From Zanthoxylum bungeanum (taxonomy: Eukaryota; Streptophyta; Magnoliopsida; Sapindales; Rutaceae): DNA of 64,000 nucleotides. The notes beneath the pieces were generated by a model. The model did not search any database and was not told the origin of the DNA. It saw only the letters and a program-made list of their open reading frames with translations. The stretch is from contig SKCR01047773.1 of the NCBI GenBank assembly GCA_019454045.1, forward strand, positions 58,561 to 122,560. The letters run 5' to 3'. How positions within the stretch are numbered: position 1 is the first letter of the stretch; the number at the start of each line of letters is the position of its first letter. Below, piece after piece: positions 13,239 to 25,644 of this stretch. The translations under genes and the position numbers were made by a program.

Positions 13239-15027
13239 TACATAATTCATCATTATATGTCTCACTAATGGAAAACTCACTAATGAAGAACACAACTTAA
13301 GAGAAGTTCGAACTTACCTAGTAAGCTTGATGCAAATATTCAATTTCCTTCTCTTTGTTGAAATGGTTGGAGAACTTCCAGGTTTGCAAGTTTGACTCCA
13401 AGATCCAATCTTGATTCCAATTCTAGCAAGCTTCACTCCAAATTCCAATCTTGATTTCTCCTAGATGAAATATTATAGAGATCTCACAAAGCTTCTCTAA
13501 ACACCTCTCTAACTTAGGCTAATTTCTTCAAGAATTGCTTGTATTTAGCTTTCTCAAGCATAATTAAAACCTTGCTCAAGCTTGCTATTTATAGCAAAAT
13601 TTATGTAATTTTTAATTAATAAAAGTTCTAATCAACTTTTATGTGGGCTTAATCTAATTTGTCAAAATATGTATAATTAGGTGTGCCTAATCACCTTTTT
13701 CTACCACTTTGATTTAATCCAATTAAATCAAGACAAAGCTTATTTAATGGATTAGTTACATGTCTTCCACTTTGATTTAATCCAATTAAATCAAGCCAAA
13801 AACACCTATAATTTATATTTATAATTATCAAAATATCCTCAAATGGTAGAGATATTTATGAATTTACAATTAAGCACTTGTGTAATTATTGAATTAATCC
13901 AATTAATCCAATTAGGTCAAAGTAAATAATCAATGTTATCCACCTCCAAATTCGCGAAGAACACGAATGACCTTTCTGAAATATACAAGTCGAGTTCATC
14001 ACATATGTTTATCAATCCCTCTATCGTAGGCTATCCAAGTTGTGCTTAGGAAACATAGAATACACCGTCAAGTTTCCAAGGCGCACATCTCATGTCGACA
14101 TGTCCACGATTCTTTACGACCGATGCGATCCACCCTAGGTGATTGGCTTTGGCCAAAGACTTAAGAATCGTGACTTATTCACATGGATACCTAAACCTCG
14201 TATGATACACATATGGGCCGGCGGTTCCTATATTGATTCGCACTTGATTAACGAGTGCATCAGTCCACACCCAACGAACATCTAGAGGCCAGACCATGAA
14301 AGGTTTTTGACATACATGACATCAAAGTGTGGAGGATCTCACACAAAATCAATGCTATCCTATAGTCAAAGGATTACATATGCTACTCGACTCGAGGAGA
14401 TTTCTATTGACGGTGGTGTATACTTCCAACTATTAGGAATCTCCTGTGAGTCATTCATTATTTGGTCCAATCGTGTATACAGAAACCGGTTAAAGCCCTG
14501 GACGACCTCAACCAAAGTATATTGATTGTCATATGCATTAGCGGTGCAAGTATCAGGTTAAGACCAAATACACCTACCCTGATTTCGGACTTCCATAGAC
14601 ACAGAGTCATACTACCAATGGAATTCCGAGGGGGTTTTATCCAGAGCGAAGCTGTTTCCCGTACCATCGGTGAAACACAACCTCCTATTACACTTGCATG
14701 AATATCCTATACCCAAATATATGAGAACTATGTCGTTGTGCCCTCACAACGCGCACAAGTGTAATACTAGTCTTTTACGTATATATCGATGTCCAATCTC
14801 GATAATACACTGACTAGGGATATTTAATGATTTATCCTACGTGGACTGATACTGTCTCATATCATTCTCCGTCCAGGAATAAATCACAAGGACCTCTCAT
14901 CATTTATACATCTAGGTGATCCAATCACAAATGATAAGAGTGCAATCTCCTTTGTCACATAATTAATTTGTACAACAACACCGTGATCTGTACAAATAGT
15001 GACGCTATGGGTCATAATTGTCCAACA
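13239..15027 (-). repeat. LARD-2 3' LTR, inner portion (chimeric)
   Basis: It continues the LTR begun at 2713. The last 570 bases (about 14458-15027) are nearly identical to 22240-22821. Left of about 14458 the sequence instead resembles the LARD-1 LTR (compare CAGTCCACACCCAACGAACA at 14260 and near 10566). It ends TTGTCCAACA followed by the polypurine tract. Confidence 0.6.
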
Positions 15028-15038
15028 ATCTCCCACTT
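15028..15038 (-). other. LARD-2 polypurine tract
   Basis: On the minus strand, CCAAGTGGGAGAT lies directly before the LTR start TGTTGGACAATT. AGTGGGAG before TGTTGG is the usual Copia-type arrangement. Confidence 0.8.
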
Positions 15039-18000
15039 GGCCTATAGCCAGTCACTCGAGTGATTGACACCCGAACTATGTACGGTTGGCTCAAACTGCT
15101 GAGAATTGCTTTCGTCAGCGGATTTGCATTATTATCGTCTGATGCGATTTATACGATCATCACATCGCCACGATGTATGATCCGAACGAATCAGATGAAT
15201 TATCGAAGTATGTATCTGGATCGTTGATGAAACCATTAATTCTTTAGCCTGTGCTCAAGCCTAGCTCAGCTGCTAACAGAATTATATCTAATCTAATTAG
15301 ATTTGTTATCGACCCAAATGGCTTCTATTGCCGCTTCAGCTGCAACAATAACCCAAATTTGTTGTTTATTCGGTAACAATATCTTGCTTGGAAGATTTCC
15401 AGCTCACTGTACCGTTATTCAAACTGTATAGTACCGTTTGCGACCTTTAGTCGTCTTTATCGGTTAGGAAACTTGCTACAGTGATCCCAGTCACTTCAAG
15501 TTCTCCATCTCCATAGTATAAGACAGCATCCTTAGTTCTATATGAAACTAACGAATGTTCTTAACATCAATCCAGTGACTATCACTTGGATCGGCCTGAT
15601 TGTGACTCCATATGCTCAAAGCATATAAGACACCAGGTTACATACATTTTTCAATGTACAATTTCTCGGAGAGTTTTCTCGAAAGCCTAGCTTTCACCGA
15701 TTGTTATTATGGGAATATCATTTCTAAGAAATGACATATATTATCATTATTTATAGGATAGCCACTGTCAGTGCGCTCCCACTAACCCTCTTATTTACAC
15801 AAGAATCTTTATCGTTTTAAATTAAATCATAAACCATTATGATTACATTAAAACGACAATTCCAAGAACCTATGCCTGCTTCAATCCAAACATGGATCGA
15901 ATAACCTGCAAACCTTATTTGCTAGTTATGGTACGACAAAATTGCCAGGATGTTATAAACATCCTCCATAAGGTTTCCTTTTCAGGAAAGTGATTTTCCC
16001 GTTAAGCTGACATATTTCATAAATGAAACATGCAGCATTAGCAAGCATTATCCAAATGGATTTACCATGGCAACAGTTAAAAGTTTGAATCGAAATCAAC
16101 ATAATGTTGATAACGATACCTTTCCGCTAAAAGCCTAGCTTTATACGTTGGTATGTTTCCATCCATGTATGTCTTCCTTGAAGACTTATATAGTACCAAT
16201 AGGCACAATGCCTTGCGGTACATCAACTATTATCCAAACATAGTTGATATACATGGAATTCATTTCGGGCTCATGACACTTTGTTATAATAGGGAGTCGA
16301 TACCTTGTATCACTACCTCATACGTAGTCAGTTGGTATACCTCAAAAGATAGACATCTTTACGAGGTGAGATCAGAAACCTATACCCCAGGTTTATTTTC
16401 TGACTCTCTCCGACTTACGCGGTTCTTGTGTATACGAAGATTACTGGTATAGTTTCATCCTTGATGAACTATTTATGTTCCATTAGGAATCCGTGCCTAG
16501 AATAGTATTACTCCGATTTTCATCGAGTTTTACTATCCTCCACTTACCACTACATATCGGTATTCCTCTCAGGAAAAACGCATGGCGAGCAACAATCTAA
16601 TTGTTCTCTTGTGAGATGTATAAGTACTATACTTATGGTATCCCTAGGATAACCTACAATTGGCACTTATCCAATTTGGGTTTTAGTTTGGTATCATCCA
16701 AACATATGCCTAGCATACCCAAATGTTCAGGAATGAGAAACCCGATTTCTTTCCCGTTCATATCTAATATGATATCTGTCAAACAGATTATAATGGAATC
16801 TTATTCTAAATAAGTTCTTGCACTGTTAAAGCGTATCCGTTGAAGGAAATGGTAGCTCAGAGCGACTCATGATTAACCTTTTCATGTCCAACAAAATTCG
16901 GTTACTCAGTTCAGACACCATCACCTTGACGTGTTCCGGGAGGAGTCCTCATTTGAAAGAATACTATACTCTTTCTAGTATCTTAAAAACTTATTGCCTA
17001 AGTATTTTCCATTACGGTCTTACCGTGACAGTATAATACTATAGCCGATCTGTTTGTCTATTTCGTGTCGAAACTTAAAAGTTTCCGATTTGTGTTCTTC
17101 AAAAGAAACATACAACCATTACGCGATGCCACATCCGTATAGGTCACGAAATATTCATATCCACATATAGCCTAGCTATACATGGGCCCACTTGCTTCAC
17201 TATGAACTAGGGCTAACAGATAGGTGGTTTTTATACTTTTACCAAGTAAATAGTGTTTTAGGCATTTTGCCTAATAAACTAGATTCGTAGACTTTATTTG
17301 ACTGGAATCAAATTAGTCCTAGTACCCGCTCTTCAAAAGTGCGGATATACGATTCTTGTTTAATTGTGTCCCAGACAACAATGCCACAATTAGTTTCATC
17401 TGATCAAATCAGTTTGAGCTATTTGTTTGTCATTATATACGTTTGAGATTTATTTATATTCAAAATATAAATTTTGTTATTCACATTTAATGTGTTTATC
17501 TCAATATCATCATTATATAATGAAACACTTTAGTGTTCTCGAATATAAAGGTTCACCCACAGCGGGTTAAACACTGATATAGAGATAATGTTTCTAGTCA
17601 AACTAGTTACTTTATAACAGTTTCCTAATCCTGCTCATAGCAGATTCTGATCATCAGTATATATTTATGTACCACACTAAGTATTTAAAATCCAATTTCA
17701 ATACTAGTAGTGAACATAATTATGACAAACATATTTGAAGTCAGAGCCTTGCTCGTCTTCAATTCCTTCATGTCTGCTTTGTCCAAACGACAGTCACGCT
17801 TCCGCGATCCCGTTTGCCACAATTAAGCAGACATTTTTGGGATATGTCCTTTATCTTCCTAAAAGATTATAATGATTTTTCCTTTGCCCTTTTCCATATT
17901 CCAAAAGCCTTTGACCAAGCTTTGGCCTTCTAGAATATCGAAGTAAAGTGCGACTAGTGCTACTTGCCTAATTGCAAAGTTTTGACTTTATCTCCTTGAG

Positions 18001-18762
18001 AATAGTCATTAACCCTCCAAGAGTTTACTATTGCAATATTAGTACTTCTAAAATCTAAAAATAGATTTATGAAGATCCTTCAATTTCATTATCATATTTT
18101 AAGGATATAATCCTTAGTTCTGATTCATAAATTAAGGAGTCTATTGCGACAAACTTAATGGATTAAGCACTAAAGTTATCATCACATAATCTTCCAAAGA
18201 TTATGCTCGACTATTTGCTTAACTCCGGGCTTAGGCTTAATATATTATTTTATCAAATAAAATAACTTATTATTTTTCCAGGACCATCCTGAAATTATTC
18301 CCAATTTGAAAATTAAACCATTTAAATACATTTTCCCTAGGATTATGTATTAAACGTTAATCTTTCAATTTATATCTTGATTCTAATAGTCCAACTATTT
18401 AATCAACGATTTTGGTACTATTTATTATAATGATTACAATAGTCCAACTATTTAATCAACTATAAATTAATAGATTAAAATCAATTATATTGATTACTAT
18501 AATCCAATTATAAAATCAACTATAAATGAATAGTTTGAATATAGTACAACTATTTAAAAAAACAACATTTAAATATTAGTCCAACTAACATTTAATTTAT
18601 TTGACGAATGATATTTGAATGAGCGCGTATGGCGAGTAATTGAACGAACATTGCAAATTCAATTCTTGCCTCCCACTATTTTTCGGCGAGCCTCTAACCC
18701 TCTGTCGAGTACTCGGGAAACCGTGTTTCCTAGTGGCTAGGATCCCGTTAAATATCACACAA

Positions 18763-19141
18763 TCTTGACTTTGGCCAACAAATTGTATGATAATTAACTA
18801 GGTAGATCTCTTAGATCAATTGGATCCAATCCAATTCCTAGATCCGGTAGGGGACATCCAAGTCCGAAACATATATCTTATATATGCCAATACATCCAAT
18901 GTATTACCTAACCTTTTTCCTTTGAATCAACTAAGCCTTGGCTTTGGCACAACAAACTTAGTGATCCCAGTCAAGCGCGACCCATTGACCATGGAAAGCT
19001 TCGTAATCAATGTCGATGGACAAGAAGTGGTCTTGACTTTGGCCAACAAACCACAACTTGGACAAGACACTGACATGTAACAAAGCCTTCGTGATTCAAA
19101 CACATCTTCGACAGACAAAGGCCTTGACTTTGGCCAACAAA
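18763..19141. repeat. Spaced CTTGACTTTGGCCAACAAA motif array
   Basis: Exact or near-exact copies of CTTGACTTTGGCCAACAAA start near 18763, 19031 and 19123, with a weaker copy (CTTGGCTTTGGCACAACAAA) near 18939. Spacings are close to 90 or a double of it. The core TTGGCCAA is palindromic. The same four sites with the same spacing occur in LARD-3. Confidence 0.7.
18820..19080 (+). CDS. Small open frame antisense to LARD-2, unknown function
   Basis: I do not recognise this 86-codon frame. It starts MDPIQFLDPVGDIQ and ends GQDTDM, and it lies on the strand opposite to the element's transcription. A related frame is present in the same place in LARD-3 (62380-62078, minus), with matching stretches such as LFPLNQL, FVINV and VVLTLANKPQLGQDT. 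The frame spans three copies of the spaced motif, so part of the resemblance is a by-product of that motif. There is no signal peptide, membrane segment or known domain. It may be a by-product of conserved DNA rather than a gene. Confidence 0.2.
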   Translation: MDPIQFLDPVGDIQVRNIYLIYANTSNVLPNLFPLNQLSLGFGTTNLVIPVKRDPLTMESFVINVDGQEVVLTLANKPQLGQDTDM

Positions 19142-20703
19142 CCAATGCCGTCTTAGATCTTGAGTGAGAATCACTCAATGGAAGGAAAGACGCTTAATAT
19201 TTGCGAGGGTTTTTCGCGTGCAAATTGGCAACCAATTTATTATCTTTGTTAAGGTCTCATCATCATACACCCTTAAACATGCATTCTAAACACATAATAA
19301 AGCGCATATGTAAAATAATAATGATATGCGGATGGATACTTTACACATTGATCCTAGATCAAATCTCTCCATTTCTCTCTCCCGCTAGCACATGTATTAC
19401 TTCTACCCGTTACACTACACTTCTAAAGAAACCTCATTTACATTGAGGGGAATAGGTGAGAAGAGAATACAAAGAATAGGAGGTGATAAGGCTGGACACG
19501 CAGGTCCAATTAATAAATCAAATTTATTCCACAATTTCTAAAATTGTCCCACCCATCTAATATCCATCCGATATACATTATTCATGTATCGCAACCATGT
19601 ATTCACACAAGCATGTTATCAATCAATCTAATCAAATTAATTAATCTGATAATTAGTGACCATCCAATGTTCAAACAACGATTTGATTTTGCTCGAGTCA
19701 AACTCGTTTTTGCGAATAAATACTTAAAGTACGAATTCTTGAATTAAATTAAACTACAACATTAAATCTAATTTAATATGCATTTAATTCTAATTCGCTT
19801 ATTTAATTCCAAATTAAATAACACACTTTATTAATAAACCTTTTACGACTTAAATTCCAAATTTAATCGCTACGGGTCTCAAAGCCCGATTAACGTCCAA
19901 CGTCAATTTAATTAAAGTCCAATGGGCTTTTAATTAATTTCTTAAGGCGTGGACTTTTGGTCAACTCGGGTCAAACCGAATAACCAAAATCCAATCCGGG
20001 AGTTACCCCATAAGCCTAGAAATCAATCTTGGCCCATTAGGCCCAATTAAACTTTAAAGGTCCATTAAGTCGCATTTGGGCTTTATGGAAGCGGTTTTGG
20101 GCCCAATTGGATCCAACCAATTTTGCCTAAACCTAAATTTGTACAAGAAAGCCCATTAAGCCCAATAACAACACAACAAGCCCAAAACCAATTTCAAGCT
20201 CAATTTAATTAAATACAAAAATTCCAAATTTCATACTTTAATTAACTAAAGTGTATTAACATAATTAATCACCCAAATCAATATTTCCAAAACACAAATT
20301 AGGCTAATTAATCATGCTCATCTACATCAATTAGTGTCCAACACAATTAATCAAAATCAAACCCAAACATGCTAGTTAAGTCTCGGTAAAGTGAGGATTT
20401 TATATCCAATTTCAAATCCAATCCAATTGAATCAAATTAAACATTAATTCAACATCCCCAAATGATTTCTAATTCATCCAATGAACAAAAATTAAAAAAT
20501 CACCAAGACAACATAAGGCATAACTCTCGGCCAAGCTCAAGAAATTTGGGAAATTTGTTCCAAACAAGATTTCTTCAAATTGATCAAATCAATCCTCAAT
20601 AAAAACATATTAAAACATACTTATTCATCCAATTTCATTAAACATGCTCAAACACATTTTTACCCAAATTTTAACCCTATGTCAAATTTCATGCTTTTAC
20701 TCT

Positions 20704-20714
20704 CTCTGATACCA
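20704..20714 (-). other. LARD-2 primer binding site (tRNA-iMet type)
   Basis: The minus strand reads TGGTATCAGAG immediately after the LTR end CTCCAACA. Confidence 0.85.
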
Positions 20715-20715
20715 C

Positions 20716-22821
20716 TGTTGGAGTTTCTAGGTCCATAGGATCGAATAAAAAACATGAAACAAGTGCGAATACAAATCGAGAAGTCGCGGAATACTTACAT
20801 CGATCGGTTGAGCGACGCGGGAGGCCACGAAAACACAAAATCTGCTCACTGTGAAGCTCACGGCAGTGCAGTAGCAGCTCACTGGTTTGCGCCCTTTGGA
20901 GGTCCTCGAACAAGCTCCAAGCTTCGTCGAATGGTTCCCGGCTCATGGGTGGACTTCTCTATCACCTTCGTATTGATCCCGGAGTGTGCTAACACTCTCG
21001 ATTTTGCCACAAAATCACACTTTGCTTCCCTTTTCTTCTTCCTTGGCTTCGGCAGTTCATAGAACCAAAAGACAGAAAGTTGCAGCCCCAAGGGCGTGAG
21101 AGGAGAGAAGAAATAAAAGAGAGAGATGAGTTTTTGTTGAGTTGTTGGCAAAATAGTGTATCCAATACACTTAAATTGATTTTCCATAATCAATTAATTG
21201 ATTTCCAAAATCAAAAACAAATACAAAACATTTAATATATTAAATGTCAATCCTGCCATCACACTTGAGTGTATTACACTCCACCATCAACATCCATCAA
21301 GTCACATCACTCAATCAATTAATGTGACTAGCTTGTCACATCACTCAAAGTGACTAATGATTTGACGCTTGATGCGACTAGCGATTTGACGCTTGATTTG
21401 ACTTGCGTGCCGCATTCGAATTTGAAATGCGAATGCGCTCGCAAACAATCCCGGGCTCGGGTTCGCTAATTCCAAATTAACGAATTTTCCGTTGCGTCGT
21501 AATTAAATGATTACGCCTAGCGAAGTCACTATTCACGTCGCTAACGAATTAATTCTAAATCAATTCGTTCGCCCGAATTAAAATCTAATTTTAATTCCGT
21601 GTCGAAATCCAATTTCGTTTAATATATCGAATATATTAATTTACCGATTAATTCCAAATTAATCGTTATCTCTCTTTAATTGATATTTTATCCCAGATAA
21701 AATATCTCCGCAATTAATCCCAGATTAATTTTCTCTCCCATCTTATTAATCCCAGATTAATGAAAGTGCGAGTAATACGTCATCGGTGAATATTTGGGAA
21801 GTGACCCATGAGATCCCCGGATATGTTGGCAGTAAATTCGGTCGTCGGACTATCCGAACACGTAAGTACCTCGTACTATGTTTATACCGATTTACAAGAC
21901 AAGGTTGGCCTCTAGCAAAGCGCCATGCCTACCCAATTCTCCGGAAATATCCTTACAGGAATAAAGGATCTGTATCAGGCGTAGTATACATAGTATTGCG
22001 TATTTCTGTCCAGTATCAGATGATCATATGCGAGGCCTGGGGCTGGTACAGTGTCTGCCCCGTACGAAGCATATATCGGATTACTAACAACTAGTCTATT
22101 TAATATCGGATAATCATGACCAAGTCATATTATCCCGACAGTTGCAACCTTATTTAGAGAGCCAGTTCTGTATCCCTGCGCGATCATCAACTCCATATGA
22201 CTGGAGTGACACTTCCGTCTTGACATCACACCCAACACACTACGATTCTCGATATACCCAGAATTGGCGTACACAGAAATCGGTTAAAGCCCTGGACGAC
22301 CTCAACCAAAGTATATTGATTGTCGTATGCATTAGCGGTGCAAGTCTCAGGTTAAGACCAAATACACCTACCCTGATTTCGGACTTCCATAGACATATAG
22401 TCATACTACCAATGAAATTCCGAGGGGTTTTTATCCAGAGCGAAGCTGTTTCCCGTACCATCGGTGAAACACAACCTCCTATTACACTTGCATGAATATC
22501 ATATACCCAAATATATGAGAACTATGCCGTTGTGCCCTCACAATGCGCACAAGTGTAATACTAGTATTTTACGTATATATCGATGTCCAATCTCGATAAT
22601 ACTCTGACTAGGGATATTTAATGATTTATCCTACGTGGACTGATACTGTCTCATATCATTCTCCGTCCAGGAACAAATCACAAGGACCTCTCATCATTTA
22701 TACATCTAGGTGATCCAATCACAAATGATAAGAATGCAATCTCCTTTGTCACATAGTTAATTTGTACAACAACACCGTGATCTGTACAAATAGTGACGCT
22801 ATGGGTCATAATTGTCCAACA
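20716..22821 (-). repeat. LARD-2 5' LTR (right copy)
   Basis: It starts TGTTGGAGTTTC and ends AATTGTCCAACA, 2106 bases. It is similar along its length to the solo LTR at 11034-13066 and to the LARD-3 LTR. Open frames inside it (20754-21193, 21786-22495) have counterparts in other copies only as DNA similarity and are not genes. Confidence 0.8.
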
Positions 22822-23175
22822 TCTATCCCGATCTCAGTAGCTATGCAAACTCCAGCTGAGTGGTATGGGAGACCTGTATGAAATAGTCCAATTCCAAAGA
22901 GCATGTAAATCTGCCTAATGTAGAGCAGAGACACCAATATGGCGGTGTGAAGGACCGATATGGCGGTCTCAGTGCAAAAACACAGGATCTAAAGATTTAA
23001 AATATTTTGCAGTGACCCTAATACATCTAAATGAATGTGCATGAATACTATGAGCTTAGAGTACTTAGATTATAAACTCACTTACAATGAGATCCCTAAG
23101 CTGTAAGACTACACTATATATTCTCATTTGGCGCTTGAGTCCTCACATCCATTATGCTATTTACGACTAATTTAC
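22822..23175. repeat. Module X, right copy
   Basis: It aligns with about 2360-2700 through shared words such as GAGCAGAGACACCA, CTCAGTGCAAAAACACA and AATGAATGTGCATGAAT. It is diverged by substitutions and small gaps. It abuts the right end of LARD-2. The overlap with the left copy, about 350 bases, is far larger than an insertion duplication, so X was already present twice or was rearranged. Confidence 0.55.
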
Positions 23176-23199
23176 TTCGACATCTTTTTATAATGCTCT

Positions 23200-24120
23200 C
23201 TAATGTGTGTCGAAGTCTTCCGTGTTGCATCATCAAAATATATCATTGAGTTCAATGGCGCTAACATCACTGATTATTTCTGCTTTAATGAGAGTTTTCA
23301 TGGAATCTATTTTCCTCCTTTCAAAAATACATTCATTTTATGCTTGCCAAATTGCCAGAGCAGAATAATAAGATGCTCCACCTCTGTTTTTGTCAATGAA
23401 TCTATGGTTTTATGAATAATATCCCAGAAGCAATTTCCTATATTCTTCATAACCAGTTCATAGAAAGAGGATTGCTTACAAATTTGGCGTATCGATTTAC
23501 AGGTTAACCGTGATCTAAATCTTCTGGAGCACTGTAGCACCTCTGGCATAAGGACGAGTCCAACACTTACTTTATATGCAGCTTATGGGCAATTGCAACA
23601 GATCTGAAAGTGCTCTCTAGATAAAAATCTTGATTTTTGGTGGGATAGTTAATGACTAGACATTCTTCCATTCCTTATGCTTGAAGGTAGAACAACCTGC
23701 TATGTTTGTGAGCTTCTATTGAACAGCCACCTGATACGCACTCTTAACAAAGTATTGACCCTACCTGTCATAGTGCTAGAAACACTGATTTGCCATGGCT
23801 ATTCTTGGAAGCCTGACACTTAAAATTTAGGCAACATTCTCAGGAAAAAAATATTTATTTAGCAAGTCCACATTCCATCGATTACTATCACCGATCAGTA
23901 GCTTAACCTTTGCATTTGGAGGCTGGGTCTGAGGGGTGAAGGGACGAATGTGTGCGGTCGTGGGAGCTAATTGCTTTGATAAATCATAGTCTTCTCCTCA
24001 TTTCCTATCTTCCATATCAAACCTTTGTATAGAATGTCTGTACCCAATAACATACTTCTCCAAACGAAAGAAGGATTGCTACCCGGTTTGGCTTCCAAAA
24101 TCACCCCGAGGAGGATAGAA
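23200..24120 (-). pseudogene. LINE relic, region upstream of RNase H (part B of a split LINE)
   Basis: On the minus strand, pieces of a plant LINE ORF2 C-terminal half are readable in several frames. KPGSNPSFVWRSML and a GLIWKIGNEE-like segment lie near 24100-24000. LPRPHTF and a PSLQ segment follow near 23970-23930. The zinc-finger tail, ending LLWQFGK or AIWQA-stop-NECIFERRK, lies near 23390-23310. The usual RN of the WxxRN motif is interrupted by a TAA. Stops and frameshifts are frequent, so it is dead. Order and strand match part A (740-1445), which would follow directly if the intervening DNA were removed. Confidence 0.75.
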
Positions 24121-24129
24121 ACTTATTAT

Positions 24130-24950
24130 TGTATTATCCGACCACGATAGTTAGAAAAGCTCAAGGGTCCAAGAATAAAATGAAAGTTGGAGAAATGACC
24201 CAACCCATGTATGCAGTAAGATGCTTTCCCGATGAGAGTTTTGGGAGATGAAGTGATGGTGATCCCGACCCGACCATATTGAAGTGTGGATTTTGGGTGT
24301 TCTGTGTGTTTTGGTAACCTGACCCGAGGAGGTTTCCTTTGTATGGTATGAAGAACCCGACCAGAGGAGATTTGACGAAGCTACACTCGACTAGGTTAAA
24401 GCAGTATGTTGTATACCCTACATGGAAATGAGTGTGTTTAGAAGGTTAATGATGAAATAATAAAGCAACAATTCACGTGAAGTTGTAAGTCCAATAAGCC
24501 GCCTTAGCCCGGTGCAGTAGCATAATAGCTGGGGGTAATGCTAATTAAGTGATGTAAGCTTACGTTAAGGTCGGTTGAAACTTGAAAATGTGTTTTGAGA
24601 TCCTATATAAGTGGGTTGAAGTCATTTTAGAAAACGATTCTGGACCTGGAAATTGTATTATGATTATTATAATTTGAGACAGAAGTTAATAATAGAGGGA
24701 GAAAATGAGTCGTGTACCCGACCACATTTTGAAAAGTAGGTCGAGCGATCAACACCCGAGGTGGTATTTTTACTGTATCTTAGTGTAATTTCCCTTATTA
24801 GATGCTCGAGTCAGTATTTACCCCGAGCTCAATAAAATGAAATCATATTTTCTCTCGTGGATGTAGGTTGGAGCCACTATCCGCCGAACCATATTAAATA
24901 TTGTCTCTGTGTGATTGTTTGGCTCTTGTTAGTTTCTGTGGTTCCCACAA
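24130..24950 (+). repeat. Probable solo LTR, Gypsy-like
   Basis: The segment starts TGTATTATCC and ends GGTTCCCACA, similar to the Tat-like LTR that ends TTTCCACA at 56155. It has a TATA-like CCTATATAAG near 24603 and the AATAAA-containing CTCAATAAAATG near 24828. No primer site follows and I found no matching 5-base flanks, so the ends are uncertain. Confidence 0.4.
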
Positions 24951-25644
24951 GCAAATAAATTCACTAATTGGAGGAAATTTATTCGAGGAATAAATTTCAA
25001 TCTTACCATTGAAACGAAAAACAATCATCAACCAAAGTAAAAGATAATTTTAAATAGACTTGTTTCAAAAAAAAAAAATTTTAAATCGACGGTTGAAGAT
25101 CAACGAGTGGTGGTGACATTGGAGACTACAGATCGACTCTAGGGTTGTGTCAATTTGGCTAGAAACAGAAAGATAATGAGAAAGAAAAAAATGAATTTGA
25201 AACATAAAGAGAATGAAGTCTTTTGTCTTTTAGCTTTTAGGGATTAGTAAACCAATTAATCACTTTTATTAATTCGATTTGAATTAGAAATCGAATCAAA
25301 TTAATTTAAACTGAACCGAATCGAATTGGTATAGCTGATTCGATTCTATCAATTAGAAATTGTGGATTTGGGTTGATTTGATTTTCATTTATTTCCCACT
25401 CCTCTCTAAAGTTCCAACCAACTTTATTGAAATCTAGAAAATGTAGAAAAGTAACCTCCGAAATTTAAACCGTTTTGTTGATCTCGGTTATTACAATCTA
25501 CAAATATACCCTTATTTTTTAAGTGGCTTATTGAACTTTGAACTGCAATGGAACAGTGAAAAAAAAAAAAAAAACAGGTAGAAGCCTTTAAATCAAAATC
25601 CCATCTCTGTTTTCAGGAACTGTCTAAAATCTCATCGTCTCAAA
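24951..25644. other. Intergenic region upstream of the PPR gene
   Basis: AT-rich, no coding frame seen. It includes GAATCGAATTGG-type words (25260-25390) like those in the repeat at 277-790, and an A-run at 25560-25575 about 70 bases before the PPR start. Promoter elements could not be assigned with confidence. Confidence 0.4.

Larger units (their letters stand above)
15039..20703 (-). other. LARD-2 internal region, non-coding
   Basis: About 5.7 kb without any frame resembling a retroelement protein. It is collinear with LARD-3's internal region in reverse (for example 17216 corresponds to the window's right edge, and 18820-19178 corresponds to 62078-62400). Notable contents are a motif array at 18763-19141 and an antisense open frame at 18820-19080. 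Confidence 0.65.
2713..22821 (-). mobile_element. LARD-2: large non-coding LTR retrotransposon, minus strand, interrupted by LARD-1
   Basis: Its parts, read on the minus strand, are: a 5' LTR at 20716-22821, a tRNA-iMet-type primer binding site at 20704-20714, an internal region of about 5.7 kb, a polypurine tract at 15028-15038, and a 3' LTR made of 13239-15027 plus 2713-3521. The internal region has no gag, protease, integrase or reverse transcriptase frames, so it fits the LARD class of non-autonomous, probably Copia-dependent elements. The same internal sequence recurs in LARD-3 at 60368-64000. The two LTRs agree only over about 570 bases next to their U3 ends. No target duplication was found (flanks TTTCC and TCTAT), which also points to recombination. 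Confidence 0.65.
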
